From an uncultured Saprospirales bacterium (GTDB lineage: Bacteria > Bacteroidota > Bacteroidia > Chitinophagales > Saprospiraceae), in NCBI GenBank assembly GCA_937864265.1, contig CALMIR010000172.1:1-37146 (forward strand): a stretch of 37,146 bases of DNA. Direction: 5' to 3'. The notes below the pieces were generated by a model that was given only the letters and a program-made list of their open reading frames with translations, ran no database searches and was not told the DNA's origin. The translations under genes and the position numbers were made by a program. Of this stretch, positions 1 through 8,280 are shown piece after piece. Each line of letters starts with the position of its first letter. Within the stretch, counting starts at the first letter, position 1.

Positions 1-342
1 TTAGTGTTGCAAATCACACCCACACTCTCACCCACACTCTCACTCTCACCCTCACTCTCACTCTCACTCTCACCCTCACCCAATTTCTTCTTACCCCCTT
101 ACTCCCTCAGTGTTCTTAGTGTTGCAAATCACACCCACACTCTCACCCACACTCTCACTCTCACCCTCACCCTCACCCAATTTCTTCTTACCCCCTTACT
201 TTCTTAGTGTTCTAAGTGTTGCAGCACACCCACACCCTCACCCACACCCTCACCCAATTTCTTCTTACCCCCTTACTCTCTTAGTGTTCTAAGTGTTGCA
301 GCACACGCACACCCACACCCTCACCCTCACCCTCACTCAATT
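1..342. repeat. Degenerate tandem repeat array, pyrimidine-rich on plus strand
   Basis: Four copies of a unit beginning with a TTAGTGTTGCA or TAAGTGTTGCA motif start at about 1, 116, 213 and 290, so the period shrinks from 115 to 97 to 77 bases. Each unit carries a run of CTCACC, CTCACT and CCCACA hexamers of varying number. The first three copies also carry a conserved segment (CAATTTCTTCTTACCCCC) at 81, 178 and 255. Length differences come from the hexamer number. The minus strand reads as GGGTGA and GGGTGT repeats, including four G3 tracts with 3-base loops in copies 3 and 4, a classic G-quadruplex pattern. The array continues beyond the left edge or starts there. The short + and - frames across it are low-complexity translations, not genes. 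Confidence 0.9.
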
Positions 343-536
343 CCTCTATCACCCTCCGCCGCAGTCGAATCAATACTAATCCCCATAGGCGGCTCTTCAA
401 AGCCAGGAGGCACGCCTAGCGTATAATGTCGATAAACCAACAATCCCGTCAAAGAGCCAATCAAGATCAACCCAAATAGCGAAAATCGCCACCCCCAGAT
501 ATTACCTATATACTCCTCATTTTCAGGTTTTTCCAT
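333..536 (-). CDS. Small single-pass membrane protein, function unknown
   Basis: This is a 67-residue protein with an ATG start, lying 29 bases after the stop of the GH3/serine hydrolase gene and probably cotranscribed with it. It has a charged N-terminus, one hydrophobic segment at about residues 16-36 and an acidic, proline-containing tail. I do not recognise a family. Its stop codon and last few codons lie inside the tandem repeat array at the left edge, so the C-terminal end may vary with repeat number. The coding call rests on the ATG start, the sensible membrane topology and the operon-like spacing, without homology support. Confidence 0.55.
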   Translation of the reverse strand: MEKPENEEYIGNIWGWRFSLFGLILIGSLTGLLVYRHYTLGVPPGFEEPPMGISIDSTAAEGDRGIE

Positions 537-565
537 AGTCTCCTGTTCTTTTTTTTTAGATAAGT

Positions 566-3500
566 TTATTTGCCGTGGGCAACTGTTTCTGTTGCGTCTG
601 CTCCGTTATAGCCCATTTCACTAGCTTTATCGGCTTCAATTGCCTGATAAATAGCGCTGTGTATGCGGCGACGGGTTTCCTGGCGGTTCAGCTTGTAATT
701 ATTCATAGACGGATAAGTGCGATTGGCCAAAAAGACAAATACCAGTTGGTTTTGAGGATCGGCCCAAGCGCAGGTGCCCGTAAAACCAGTATGTCCAAAA
801 GTTCCAGAAGAGGTTTCGAGAGGCAGATTAATGTATCGAGCCGGATTCAATTCCCGCATGTCAAAACCCATCGCCCGGCGGCTATCCCGGCTGTGCCGCT
901 GCAAGAAAGTATCTACCGTTTCCGGAGAGATGAACTGCTCTTCGCCATATTTGCCCTTGTTCAACAACAGTTGCATGAGCGCTGCCATATCCTTGGCATC
1001 CGAAAAAAGGCCTGCATGTCCACTTACGCCTCCCAACATGGCAGCCCCCATATCGTGCACATAGCCTTGCACCGTTTGCAAGCGGAAATAGGCATCTTTT
1101 TCAGTTGGAGCTATGCGGTCTTTATCGAAGTGCTGCCAGGGATTGAAGCCAATGCTTTCTAAGCCCATAGGGTCATAATAATTGGCTTTGACATACTCAT
1201 CCAATGGGCTGCCACTTACATTTTGCACCAATTTGGCAATGAGATAAAATCCCAAATCGCTGTACTCATAGTTTTTGTTGGGCTTCAAGTTGGAAGTATA
1301 AATGCGCTGCCAAATGGTATCCACAAAATCCTGGCGCAAGAACAAATGATCGGTTATGGGTACTGTAAATTCTCCCTTAGCCGACTTTTGCAAGTAATCG
1401 CTCTTTTGGATAACTTTCTTCTTTTTGTATTCCAGGGTTTCTTTGTAAAAGGGAATCCAATCGGTCAAACCTGCACGGTGGGCCATGATGTCGCGCAAAA
1501 TGAGGTTTTCTTTATTGGTACCGGCCAATTCAGGGATGTAGCGCACAATGGGTGTATCCAGGCTCACTTTGCCTTCATCGTACAGCTTCATTACGGCTAG
1601 TGTTGCTGCCGCAATTTTGGTAACAGAAGCCACGTCGTACAGATCAGAAATGTCGGTTTCGATTTCCTCAGAATAGCTGTGATGCCCAAAGGCCTTCTCG
1701 TATATGATTTGACCATCTTTGGCTACCAATACAACGCAACCGGGAGTAGCCTTCAAATCGACGGCATTCTGGGCGATTTCATCTATTTTGGCCAGGAGGC
1801 TGTCGTTTACACCCATCATGCGCGGCTCGGAATACCCAAAACGATAGGTTTTTTGAGTCAACACCCCGGTGCCATAAGCACTGGTAGGAGAAGCCGTTAC
1901 TGGCAATCTACCGCGCAGGGGTAAAGCACCAAAGAGTGCTTGTGCCGCAATATCTTGCACCTCATTTTCATTTTGATAAGCTTCTAAGACCCAGTCCACT
2001 TCATCAAAAAATTTGAGGCTATAGGGATTACCGAAAACAACCAAAACCACTTTTGTCTTTTGGCGCAAATTGTGGATGAACTTTCTAGTACTGGAGCTGA
2101 CACCAAAGTCATTATCATAGCTGTTCTTCAAATCGTGCAGTCCTACAATTACCACGTCGTATTTGCTTAAACTTTGCAGCAATTCTTCCTGTTTTTGAAC
2201 ACTGATGTCACTGCCCACGCTCAAGGTCGGCATTTTTTGATAAGAAAGCAATCTTTCCTGAAAGGCGGTTTTGGCAGAAGCACCGATGCTGAGCGAAGCC
2301 ATTTTAGTGGCTTCCAGGTTTTTGAAAGGAATCAGGTCGTTTGGATTGCGCACCAAAGTCAAGGCATGGGCTATTAACTCTTTCCTCAAGGCAATTGCGC
2401 CGCTGTGGTTCAACTCTGCCTGCACATTTTCTACAGGAATGGCTTCAAAGTGGGTCAAGTTGTAACGGTATTTAGCGGCCAATACTTTTTTTACGCTTTC
2501 CGCCAAACGGTCTTCACCGATTTTGCCCTCGGCCATATACTGCTTGATTTTCTCCACTGCTGCACCTATGTCAACGGGCAATAACAACATATCATTACCA
2601 GCCATGAAAGCTTCGGCCTCGGCAGTACCTCCCCGGTAATAATTGGTCAGGCCTTTCATGTCCATAGCATCGGTAAACACCAGCCCCGCATAGCCCAGTT
2701 CTTCTTTGAGCAATTCGGTAATGGTCGGATAAGACAAAGTAGTCGGGCGATTCTCCCGATCGTCAATGGCCGTTACATTCATGTGGGCAACCATCATGCT
2801 GCCTACCCCTTGCTGCGCCAGTATTTTGAATGGAAACAACTCAATGCTATCCAACCGCTGTCGGTCGTGGGCAATCACTGGCAAATCCTTGTGCGAATCC
2901 ACATCTGTATCGCCATGACCTGGAAAATGTTTGGCGCAAGCCATAACGCCATTGTCCTGCATGCCTTTCATGTACATGTAGCTTTTTACGGCTACGTTGT
3001 AGCGGTCTTCGCCAAAAGAGCGGGTATTGATCACCGGGTTGGCAGCATTATTGTTCACATCAGCTACCGGGGCAAAATTGATATTAACACCTACGCGCTG
3101 CATCTGCCAGGCTATTTCCTTGCCCATTTCATAAATCATCTTATTGTCCTGGATAGCGCCTAACATGAGCTGACGTGGAAAGCTAATGGTGCTGGATTTC
3201 ATACGCATGCCCAAGCCCCATTCTCCATCGATAGCAATAAAAAGCGGTATTTCTTCTGATAATTGCTGGTACTCATTGATCAGTTCGATCTGCTTCTCTG
3301 GCGTACCTTGAAAAAAGCACAGGCCGCCCACATGGTAACGCTGAATGTTGGCTTTGACCTGATCAATATGATCTTGTCCGAGGTCGGAATGCGCCCGAAT
3401 CATAAACAATTGACCGATGCGCTCGTCCAGACTCATGTGCTGATAAACGGAATCGGCCCAATGCATGTCTTTAGACACATAATATGTACCCTGGTTTTTA

Positions 3501-3574
3501 CCCGCCGGATAAAAACTCATACACACTCCCAGAAGGGTCAGGAAGCATGGAACCCATAGTCGTTTGCTGAACAT
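566..3574 (-). CDS. Glycoside hydrolase family 3 fused to a beta-lactamase-type serine hydrolase
   Basis: This 1002-residue protein is probably exported: residues 4-22 form a hydrophobic signal-like segment. Residues about 40-375 are a GH3 N-terminal domain of the NagZ-like type, with a KHFPGHGD motif at 215-222, a DSH motif whose His228 suits the general acid/base of NagZ enzymes, and VFTDAMDM, giving Asp302 as likely nucleophile. Residues about 395-570 look like the GH3 C-terminal domain. Residues about 590-980 are a class C beta-lactamase/penicillin-binding-like domain with SVTK (Ser650, Lys653), a YSD triad element at 771-773 and HTG at 928-930. Known GH3 NagZ enzymes release N-acetylglucosamine from peptidoglycan fragments, and serine hydrolases of this fold act on peptides, D-amino acid amides or esters. 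A role in cell-wall turnover or recycling in the periplasm is inferred. This domain fusion recurs in Bacteroidota. Confidence 0.93.
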   Translation of the reverse strand: MFSKRLWVPCFLTLLGVCMSFYPAGKNQGTYYVSKDMHWADSVYQHMSLDERIGQLFMIRAHSDLGQDHIDQVKANIQRYHVGGLCFFQGTPEKQIELINEYQQLSEEIPLFIAIDGEWGLGMRMKSSTISFPRQLMLGAIQDNKMIYEMGKEIAWQMQRVGVNINFAPVADVNNNAANPVINTRSFGEDRYNVAVKSYMYMKGMQDNGVMACAKHFPGHGDTDVDSHKDLPVIAHDRQRLDSIELFPFKILAQQGVGSMMVAHMNVTAIDDRENRPTTLSYPTITELLKEELGYAGLVFTDAMDMKGLTNYYRGGTAEAEAFMAGNDMLLLPVDIGAAVEKIKQYMAEGKIGEDRLAESVKKVLAAKYRYNLTHFEAIPVENVQAELNHSGAIALRKELIAHALTLVRNPNDLIPFKNLEATKMASLSIGASAKTAFQERLLSYQKMPTLSVGSDISVQKQEELLQSLSKYDVVIVGLHDLKNSYDNDFGVSSSTRKFIHNLRQKTKVVLVVFGNPYSLKFFDEVDWVLEAYQNENEVQDIAAQALFGALPLRGRLPVTASPTSAYGTGVLTQKTYRFGYSEPRMMGVNDSLLAKIDEIAQNAVDLKATPGCVVLVAKDGQIIYEKAFGHHSYSEEIETDISDLYDVASVTKIAAATLAVMKLYDEGKVSLDTPIVRYIPELAGTNKENLILRDIMAHRAGLTDWIPFYKETLEYKKKKVIQKSDYLQKSAKGEFTVPITDHLFLRQDFVDTIWQRIYTSNLKPNKNYEYSDLGFYLIAKLVQNVSGSPLDEYVKANYYDPMGLESIGFNPWQHFDKDRIAPTEKDAYFRLQTVQGYVHDMGAAMLGGVSGHAGLFSDAKDMAALMQLLLNKGKYGEEQFISPETVDTFLQRHSRDSRRAMGFDMRELNPARYINLPLETSSGTFGHTGFTGTCAWADPQNQLVFVFLANRTYPSMNNYKLNRQETRRRIHSAIYQAIEADKASEMGYNGADATETVAHGK

Positions 3575-3694
3575 AGCCTCAATTTTTTACTGGTCAATTT
3601 TCGGATTTATGAAGACGAAAACCGGAAATCCACTTTTAGCCGTCAAATTCCTGCTCAATCTAATGATTCTGATTCCTGCTATTTATACGCCATA

Positions 3695-3724
3695 CGCCCA
3701 AAGAAGATACTGTATTTTTGGGCG
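3695..3724. terminator. Inverted repeat after TPR protein gene, weak terminator candidate
   Basis: An 8-bp perfect stem (CGCCCAAA at 3695-3702 with TTTGGGCG at 3717-3724) encloses a 14-base loop. It lies 12 bases past the end of the TPR membrane protein gene on the minus strand. There is no strong T run after the stem in that direction, so it may be an RNA 3' end stem rather than an intrinsic terminator. Confidence 0.35.
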
Positions 3725-3736
3725 TTTAACAAATTT

Positions 3737-5743
3737 TTAATTTCTCATACGAGACTCTACGCTAGGGTCTAAAGCTTTGGCCTTTTCGTAGTTTTGATCG
3801 CCCAAACTGGTATTGCCCAAAGCATGATGGGCTGTTCCAAGGTTGAACCAGGCGTCGGCATTGTCTGGAGCCAGTTCTGTAGCTTTGGTGAAAAATTCTA
3901 CCGCTTCCTGTCCTTGGCGGTTTCGGCCATAAGCCACACCGAGCAAGCGCACCACATCGTATTCATTAGGTATGATTTCATAGGCTTTGTTCAAATAAGC
4001 GATGGCCTTATTCAAGTCATTTTTTTGCTCCCCCCAGTACTGTCCGTATTCTTTGTACGTGATACCTAGGTTGCGTTTGGCATCCTGATAGACAGGATCC
4101 AATTCCAGGGCTTTTTCATAAGCGGCAATCGAGGCCTCGTAATTTTTAAGGTAATTATTGACATTGCCCAGGATTAGGTAGGCATTTTTATAATTGGGAT
4201 GAATGCGAATGGCTTCTTGCAAATGGCCGGCAGCCTCTTGCAGCATTTGTTGTTTTTTAACGGGATCGCTTTCCTGGAGCGATTGCACCGATAATTCGCC
4301 ACCTACGGCATTGCGCAGTTTTGCACTGTTTGGAGAATACTGAATGTCGGTAGTAAAGAGGGTCAGGTTGTCCTTCCAGACGGGGTTTCTGACTACTGTG
4401 CGGATACTAAACACCAAAGCGATCAGCCCCAATACCCATAGTGCTTTTTGGTAGTCTTTGTACGAGGGAGACACCTTTTTGTTGCCGCGTGCCCAGCGAT
4501 ACAACAGGAGCGCCACAGCAAGGGAAAAGCCTACGGAAGGCATAAAGATAAGTCGTTCAGCCATATGCGTACCTATCGGAAAAAAGAGGTTGGAACCAAT
4601 GGAAAGCGTGATGAGGTAAAACAAGATGGCAAAGCTCATGGGATCTTTTTTGGGCAAACGGATCAAGGCATAGATACCCATTGCCATATAGAGCAATACA
4701 CTGAGTAAAACCTGCCAGTCGCCAAAGGTCATCACACCTATTTGCCGAGGGTAGTAATCGTGTGACAATCGCCAAGGAAAAACCAGCAATTCCAGGTATT
4801 TGCCCAAGCTGAATAGCACCGTGGCCAGTCGTTCGCCGGGGGTAAAGGGCAAATACTGATTGCCTACTACCTTGATAAAAGGGTTATTCATCATTTCCCG
4901 AACGGGCTCATCGCTGCCACTGCCCAAAATAGAAAAACGAATGCCTAGAAAAACAATCGCAGACACCAGCAGCATGGCGGTTGGTTCAATGATTTTCGGT
5001 AACTTGATGTTGGTAAAAAAGTAAAAAGCCAGCGGTGTAACTGCCAAAAAAGTAATGGCATTTTCTTTGGACAAGAGCGCCCCGAAAAAGAGTAGCATGG
5101 CATAAAACCAGTATAGGGTCTTTTTCTCATACCATCCTTTTATGCAAAAATACAGCGCTGAAAGGCTGCCCAGCAAAGCCAGTATTTCATCGCGCCCTTT
5201 GATATTGGCTACTACTTCGGTATGTACCGGATGTACCGCAAAGAGCACACAAGTGGCCAGCGCCAGAAAAAAAGCACGACTTTCCGATTTGCCAGATCGT
5301 AATAGTTGCAGTAGTAATAAATAAAGTACTATCGTAGTGAGGCCATACAGCAAGGCATTTATAAAATGGCTGATGCCGGGATTTTTTCCAAAAAGCTGTA
5401 CTTCCAATGCAAAAGTAACGAGCGACAAAGGGCGGTAGCGCCCGCCAGCCACCAAATTGGCCTTCCCTTCTTCTTTAAAAAACCCAAAAAACGTATCTTT
5501 TGAGAGGATGCCGGGAATGCCTTCCACCCCATCGGACGTGTACATATTATCCGTAATGACAATGGCATCATCCAGCGCGTAATCATTGGGAATACTGTTG
5601 GCATACAACAGGAAGCTCAAGGCAAATAAACCCCAAATGTGGTATTTCCGGGTGCTAAACCAGAGCGGAAACCCCTTCATAGGTTCCGGAAGCTTTACTG
5701 GTTTGGAGGTCGTCTTAATGGGTTGTTTCTTCTGTTTACTCAT
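3737..5743 (-). CDS. Polytopic membrane protein with C-terminal TPR repeats, GT-C glycosyltransferase-like
   Basis: The protein is 668 residues from the ATG at 5743. A longer frame exists from a TTG at 5839, but it would run into the upstream channel gene and adds only a basic non-conserved stretch, so I reject it. The N-terminus is hydrophilic and lysine-rich. About ten membrane segments follow, between residues 35 and 470. Just after the first one is a YALDDA motif (Asp58, Asp59), as in the first extracytoplasmic loop of GT-C fold enzymes such as the protein O-mannosyltransferase/TMTC class. The last roughly 180 residues hold four or more tetratricopeptide repeats with the usual A/Y/A/P spacing. 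Lipid-linked sugar transfer onto an envelope protein is a family-based guess; substrate and partner are unknown. The gene follows the ion channel by 62 bases. Confidence 0.85.
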   Translation of the reverse strand: MSKQKKQPIKTTSKPVKLPEPMKGFPLWFSTRKYHIWGLFALSFLLYANSIPNDYALDDAIVITDNMYTSDGVEGIPGILSKDTFFGFFKEEGKANLVAGGRYRPLSLVTFALEVQLFGKNPGISHFINALLYGLTTIVLYLLLLQLLRSGKSESRAFFLALATCVLFAVHPVHTEVVANIKGRDEILALLGSLSALYFCIKGWYEKKTLYWFYAMLLFFGALLSKENAITFLAVTPLAFYFFTNIKLPKIIEPTAMLLVSAIVFLGIRFSILGSGSDEPVREMMNNPFIKVVGNQYLPFTPGERLATVLFSLGKYLELLVFPWRLSHDYYPRQIGVMTFGDWQVLLSVLLYMAMGIYALIRLPKKDPMSFAILFYLITLSIGSNLFFPIGTHMAERLIFMPSVGFSLAVALLLYRWARGNKKVSPSYKDYQKALWVLGLIALVFSIRTVVRNPVWKDNLTLFTTDIQYSPNSAKLRNAVGGELSVQSLQESDPVKKQQMLQEAAGHLQEAIRIHPNYKNAYLILGNVNNYLKNYEASIAAYEKALELDPVYQDAKRNLGITYKEYGQYWGEQKNDLNKAIAYLNKAYEIIPNEYDVVRLLGVAYGRNRQGQEAVEFFTKATELAPDNADAWFNLGTAHHALGNTSLGDQNYEKAKALDPSVESRMRN

Positions 5744-5805
5744 AAGTAGTCGTAAATCTGCACGCCCTGGCAAAATATAGATTTTTTTTGAACTACAAAA
5801 TGGAA

Positions 5806-6636
5806 TTATGGATTTAAGCGCTCGCCGCAAAATTTGCAATAGACCGCATCCGATTCGTGGCCTTCCCGATTACAGTAGCGGCATACCTGCGTAGTGTGTA
5901 AATTTCTTCGCGCATCTCGGATAAATTCAGCCGATACAATCCCTGTCGGCACAGCGATGATGGCATACCCCAATAGCATAACCGCAGCAGAAAAAAATTG
6001 CCCAACATCAGTCCGCGGTGTGATATCCCCATAGCCTACGGTAGTAAGCGTTACGATTGCCCAGTAAATGCTTCGCGGTATGCTGGAAAAGCCTTCATTA
6101 TTGCCCCCTTCGATTAAGTACATCACAGCGCCAATGATAATAACCAATAACACAACGAAGGTGAGAAAAATCGTTATTTTGGCAAAACTGGCGCGAATCG
6201 CTTTTGAAATCGCTTGCCCTTCGTATAAAAAATGCCCCAGTTTAAAAATACGAAATATCCGCATCAAACGCAAGGCTCTGATTATGAGCAAGTACTTGCC
6301 CCCAGTAAAAAAAAAGCTCAAATATGCAGGTAGGATCGCCAACAAGTCAATGACACCAAAAAAGCTAGTAGCATAGCTCCAGGCTCGTTTTACACTATAC
6401 AGCCTCAACAAATACTCAATGGTGAAAATGACGGTAAAAAACCATTCCACACTAATGAAAATGCGGGCGTATTTGGCCTGTAACGGCGCAACACTCTCCA
6501 ACATGACGACCAATACACTGAGGGTTATTGTGAGCAGCAACACGATATCAAACAGCTTCCCCATCGGGGTATCGGCTTCAAAAATGATTTCATGAATTTT
6601 ATCCCTTATCGAATCTGCCTTCTTCTTTTCTGTCAT
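5806..6636 (-). CDS. Voltage-gated-type potassium channel with C-terminal zinc ribbon
   Basis: This 276-residue protein has the six-helix Kv plan. S1 is at about 29-48, S2 at 62-80, S3 at 92-110, an arginine-bearing S4 at 118-133 with regular Arg spacing, S5 at 153-174, and a pore loop with the TVGYGD selectivity filter at 199-204 before S6 at 211-235. The filter signature is diagnostic of K+ selectivity. The compact tail carries CxxC at 252-255 and CxxC at 267-270, a rubredoxin-type zinc ribbon that could act as a tetramerisation or sensing module. Potassium efflux or membrane-potential control in the inner membrane is the expected role. The ATG start is unambiguous. It is the first gene of a probable minus-strand run into the TPR protein gene. 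Confidence 0.93.
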   Translation of the reverse strand: MTEKKKADSIRDKIHEIIFEADTPMGKLFDIVLLLTITLSVLVVMLESVAPLQAKYARIFISVEWFFTVIFTIEYLLRLYSVKRAWSYATSFFGVIDLLAILPAYLSFFFTGGKYLLIIRALRLMRIFRIFKLGHFLYEGQAISKAIRASFAKITIFLTFVVLLVIIIGAVMYLIEGGNNEGFSSIPRSIYWAIVTLTTVGYGDITPRTDVGQFFSAAVMLLGYAIIAVPTGIVSAEFIRDARRNLHTTQVCRYCNREGHESDAVYCKFCGERLNP

Positions 6637-6746
6637 GTGTTTTAACTGTTTGCAAATTCACGACCCGTAGTATTGCAGCGATGTAATTTCCGCTAAAATA
6701 GAATTTTTCAACGCTTTTTTAATTGTATTCCTTTTTTTAGTAGTGT

Positions 6747-6855
6747 GCAAAAAATTACTTCCCGATTTACCAAAGTCCTTACCCTAGCAGACACACTTAA
6801 AATGAACCGTTTAGCCCGCTAGGGTAAGGACAAATCGGGAACTTAATTTTTCTGC
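6747..6855. repeat. Long imperfect palindrome, MITE- or REP-like or structured RNA
   Basis: A perfect 14-bp stem (6775-6788 with 6818-6831, sequence GTCCTTACCCTAGC and its complement) continues into an 8-bp stem (6761-6768 with 6832-6839) after a 6-base bulge at 6769-6774. Outside these, roughly complementary A/T-rich flanks (about 6747-6760 and 6840-6855) extend the symmetry. The central loop of 29 bases holds no gene. The element sits between the channel gene and the LytTR regulator in a 667-base gene-free stretch. No target-site duplication could be confirmed by eye. The rest of 6637-7303 is A/T-rich with one promoter-like box and a leader hairpin described separately. Confidence 0.75.
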
Positions 6856-7015
6856 GGTACTTAATCCATGTAAGGTTGCGAAAAATTAAACCATAAAAAT
6901 TTTAATATGAAGATTATTTTAATTTATTTTGCACCTTGCCGTCAGCTCGCATCCATTTAAAAACTAGAAGTCCGAAAAAAAAACCAGAATTATTTTTTTG
7001 AGCCGTATTCCATGT

Positions 7016-7023
7016 TACCTTTG
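7016..7023 (+). promoter_or_regulatory. Possible -7 box far upstream of the LytTR regulator
   Basis: TACCTTTG fits the Bacteroidota -7 consensus TAnnTTTG. A TTTG lies upstream at 6997-7000, but the spacer is only 15 bases, shorter than the usual 17-23. If used, it would give a leader of about 270 bases before the GTG at 7304. Confidence 0.3.
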
Positions 7024-7245
7024 TATAAGAGCTTGTTCAAAATTCCATCAATCGGCTACAAGCGCTAAGATGAACAGCGGACAAAATAAAGCTTATAGGC
7101 GAATTGTCTGACACAAACTTTAAAAGAGCTCAATCACGGGGGTAGTATTACACGCATTCAAATCGGAGCTTGAACCATTTTCGGGATTCATTCCTCCTGA
7201 CCTTTCAGTTCTTTGACAAATGGTGTGATTGCCACTCCATTTATC

Positions 7246-7282
7246 AAAGAAGAACCTTTTAATAGGCTTTCTTCTTTTTTTT
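7246..7282 (+). promoter_or_regulatory. Attenuator-like hairpin with T run in front of the LytTR gene
   Basis: AAAGAAGAA at 7246-7254 is the exact complement of TTCTTCTTT at 7269-7277, and the T run continues to 7282, 21 bases before the GTG start. The stem is A/T-rich, and a purine/pyrimidine tract could arise by chance, so a terminator or attenuator role is tentative. Confidence 0.3.
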
Positions 7283-7303
7283 GAACAAAATTTGGAACAA
7301 ACT

Positions 7304-8065
7304 GTGGTAAATGCCGTAATAGTAGAAGATGAAGTCAGGGGCCTCAACAATTTAAAGAATTTGCTGGCCACCCATTGTGAAGAAATTACCGTTATTGGTG
7401 AAGCGGGAAGCGTAGAAGAAGGCATAGCCTTGTTCTCCGACCCCAATATTGATCCAGATGTCGCTTTTCTGGACATTACGCTCCCGGACGGGCTGGTATT
7501 TCAACTGCTCAATGAGGTGAAACCACTCGACTTTGATGTGATTTTTGTGACCGCCTACGAAGACTACGCCATTAAAGCCTGTGAATACAGCTCAATAGGA
7601 TACATCCTCAAACCAATAGACCCCGATGTATTGAAAGAGGCCGTATCCCGGATTCGTCCGAAAAAAGAGACGCAGATCGACCGACGCCTGGATATATTTA
7701 ACAACTACTACAACAATCCGAATGCCTTTACTAAAATGGGAATTGCTGCGCTCGACGGCATTTACTTTGTCAATATCAAAGACATCGTAAGGCTGGAAGC
7801 GGAAGACAATTATACCCATATCTATCTCCAGAACGGAGAGCGCATAACGGCTTCCAAAACCATAAAGGCTTACGAAGATTTACTGGCTCCCGTGAATTTT
7901 TACCGCGTGCACAAGCGGCACATCATCAACTTGAATTACATGCGCAAGTTTGTTAAAGGGGATGGTGGATATCTGATTATGGATGATAGTATTAAAATTG
8001 AGGTTTCCAGACGCCGTCGTCCAGCTTTCATGGAGCAAATGAAACGCCTTCAGGAAGGTCTGTAA
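7304..8065 (+). CDS. LytTR-family two-component response regulator, orphan
   Basis: This 253-residue regulator has an N-terminal receiver domain (about 3-118), with acidic residues Glu8, Asp9 and Glu10, phospho-acceptor Asp57 in FLDITLPDG, Thr83 and Lys103 in the KPID motif. A LytTR DNA-binding domain follows (about 145-245), with the typical IVRLEAEDNYTHIYL strand and FYRVHKRHIINL. I start it at the GTG at 7304 because the receiver fold begins at once (VNAVIVEDE). The only upstream alternatives are TTG codons at 7229 and 7292, and no in-frame ATG exists. LytTR regulators bind direct repeats and often control bacteriocin, competence or quorum peptides. No histidine kinase is adjacent. The next gene is a double-glycine peptide 215 bases downstream. 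Confidence 0.9.
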   Translation: MVNAVIVEDEVRGLNNLKNLLATHCEEITVIGEAGSVEEGIALFSDPNIDPDVAFLDITLPDGLVFQLLNEVKPLDFDVIFVTAYEDYAIKACEYSSIGYILKPIDPDVLKEAVSRIRPKKETQIDRRLDIFNNYYNNPNAFTKMGIAALDGIYFVNIKDIVRLEAEDNYTHIYLQNGERITASKTIKAYEDLLAPVNFYRVHKRHIINLNYMRKFVKGDGGYLIMDDSIKIEVSRRRRPAFMEQMKRLQEGL

Positions 8066-8135
8066 ATCTCTGTTGAATCACATTTTCTATCCTCTAGCCG
8101 AAAACATGTAAAAACAAACGCCGTCCTGTAGGACG

Positions 8136-8184
8136 ATGGTACTGGGTCGCCCAATGGTATTCTTATTACTCTTATGTGTAATAA
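8136..8184 (+). promoter_or_regulatory. Candidate operator repeats between LytTR gene and peptide gene
   Basis: ATGGTACT at 8136-8143 and ATGGTATT at 8154-8161 form a direct repeat with an 18-base period. Just after it is a perfect 7-bp inverted repeat, TTATTAC at 8163-8169 and GTAATAA at 8178-8184. Both lie 32-80 bases upstream of the -33 element of the peptide gene. LytTR proteins bind direct repeats, usually with a period near 21-22 bases, so the fit is suggestive only. The inverted repeat could instead be a weak 3' end of the regulator mRNA. Confidence 0.35.
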
Positions 8185-8215
8185 AAATATGTAATTCCGG
8201 GCAAGACCAAGTTGG

Positions 8216-8244
8216 TTGACTAATGGATTTATTTTCTACTTTTA
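8216..8244 (+). promoter_or_regulatory. Promoter of the double-glycine peptide gene
   Basis: TTG at 8216-8218, an 18-base spacer and TACTTTTA at 8237-8244 match the Bacteroidota TTTG/TAnnTTTG pattern except for the last base. The predicted transcript start is near 8251, about 30 bases before the ATG. Confidence 0.55.
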
Positions 8245-8280
8245 CCGCAGTAATCCCACTTACTACAAAAGATATTTGCT

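Noticed and set aside
1-342. CRISPR-like reading of the left-edge repeats
   Set aside because: Repeat units vary in length and are made of hexamers with no unique spacers of constant size and no cas genes.
575-1162. Plus-strand 195-codon frame inside the GH3/serine hydrolase gene
   Set aside because: It is antisense to conserved serine hydrolase codons (YSD and HTG regions) and resembles no family.
5744-5839. Longer start (TTG at 5839) for the TPR membrane protein
   Set aside because: It would overlap the potassium channel gene. The ATG at 5743 gives a usual lysine-rich N-terminus before the first helix.
8119-8138. Short hairpin CGTCC/GGACG after the LytTR gene as a terminator
   Set aside because: A 5-6-bp stem with no T run. 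It is too weak to call.
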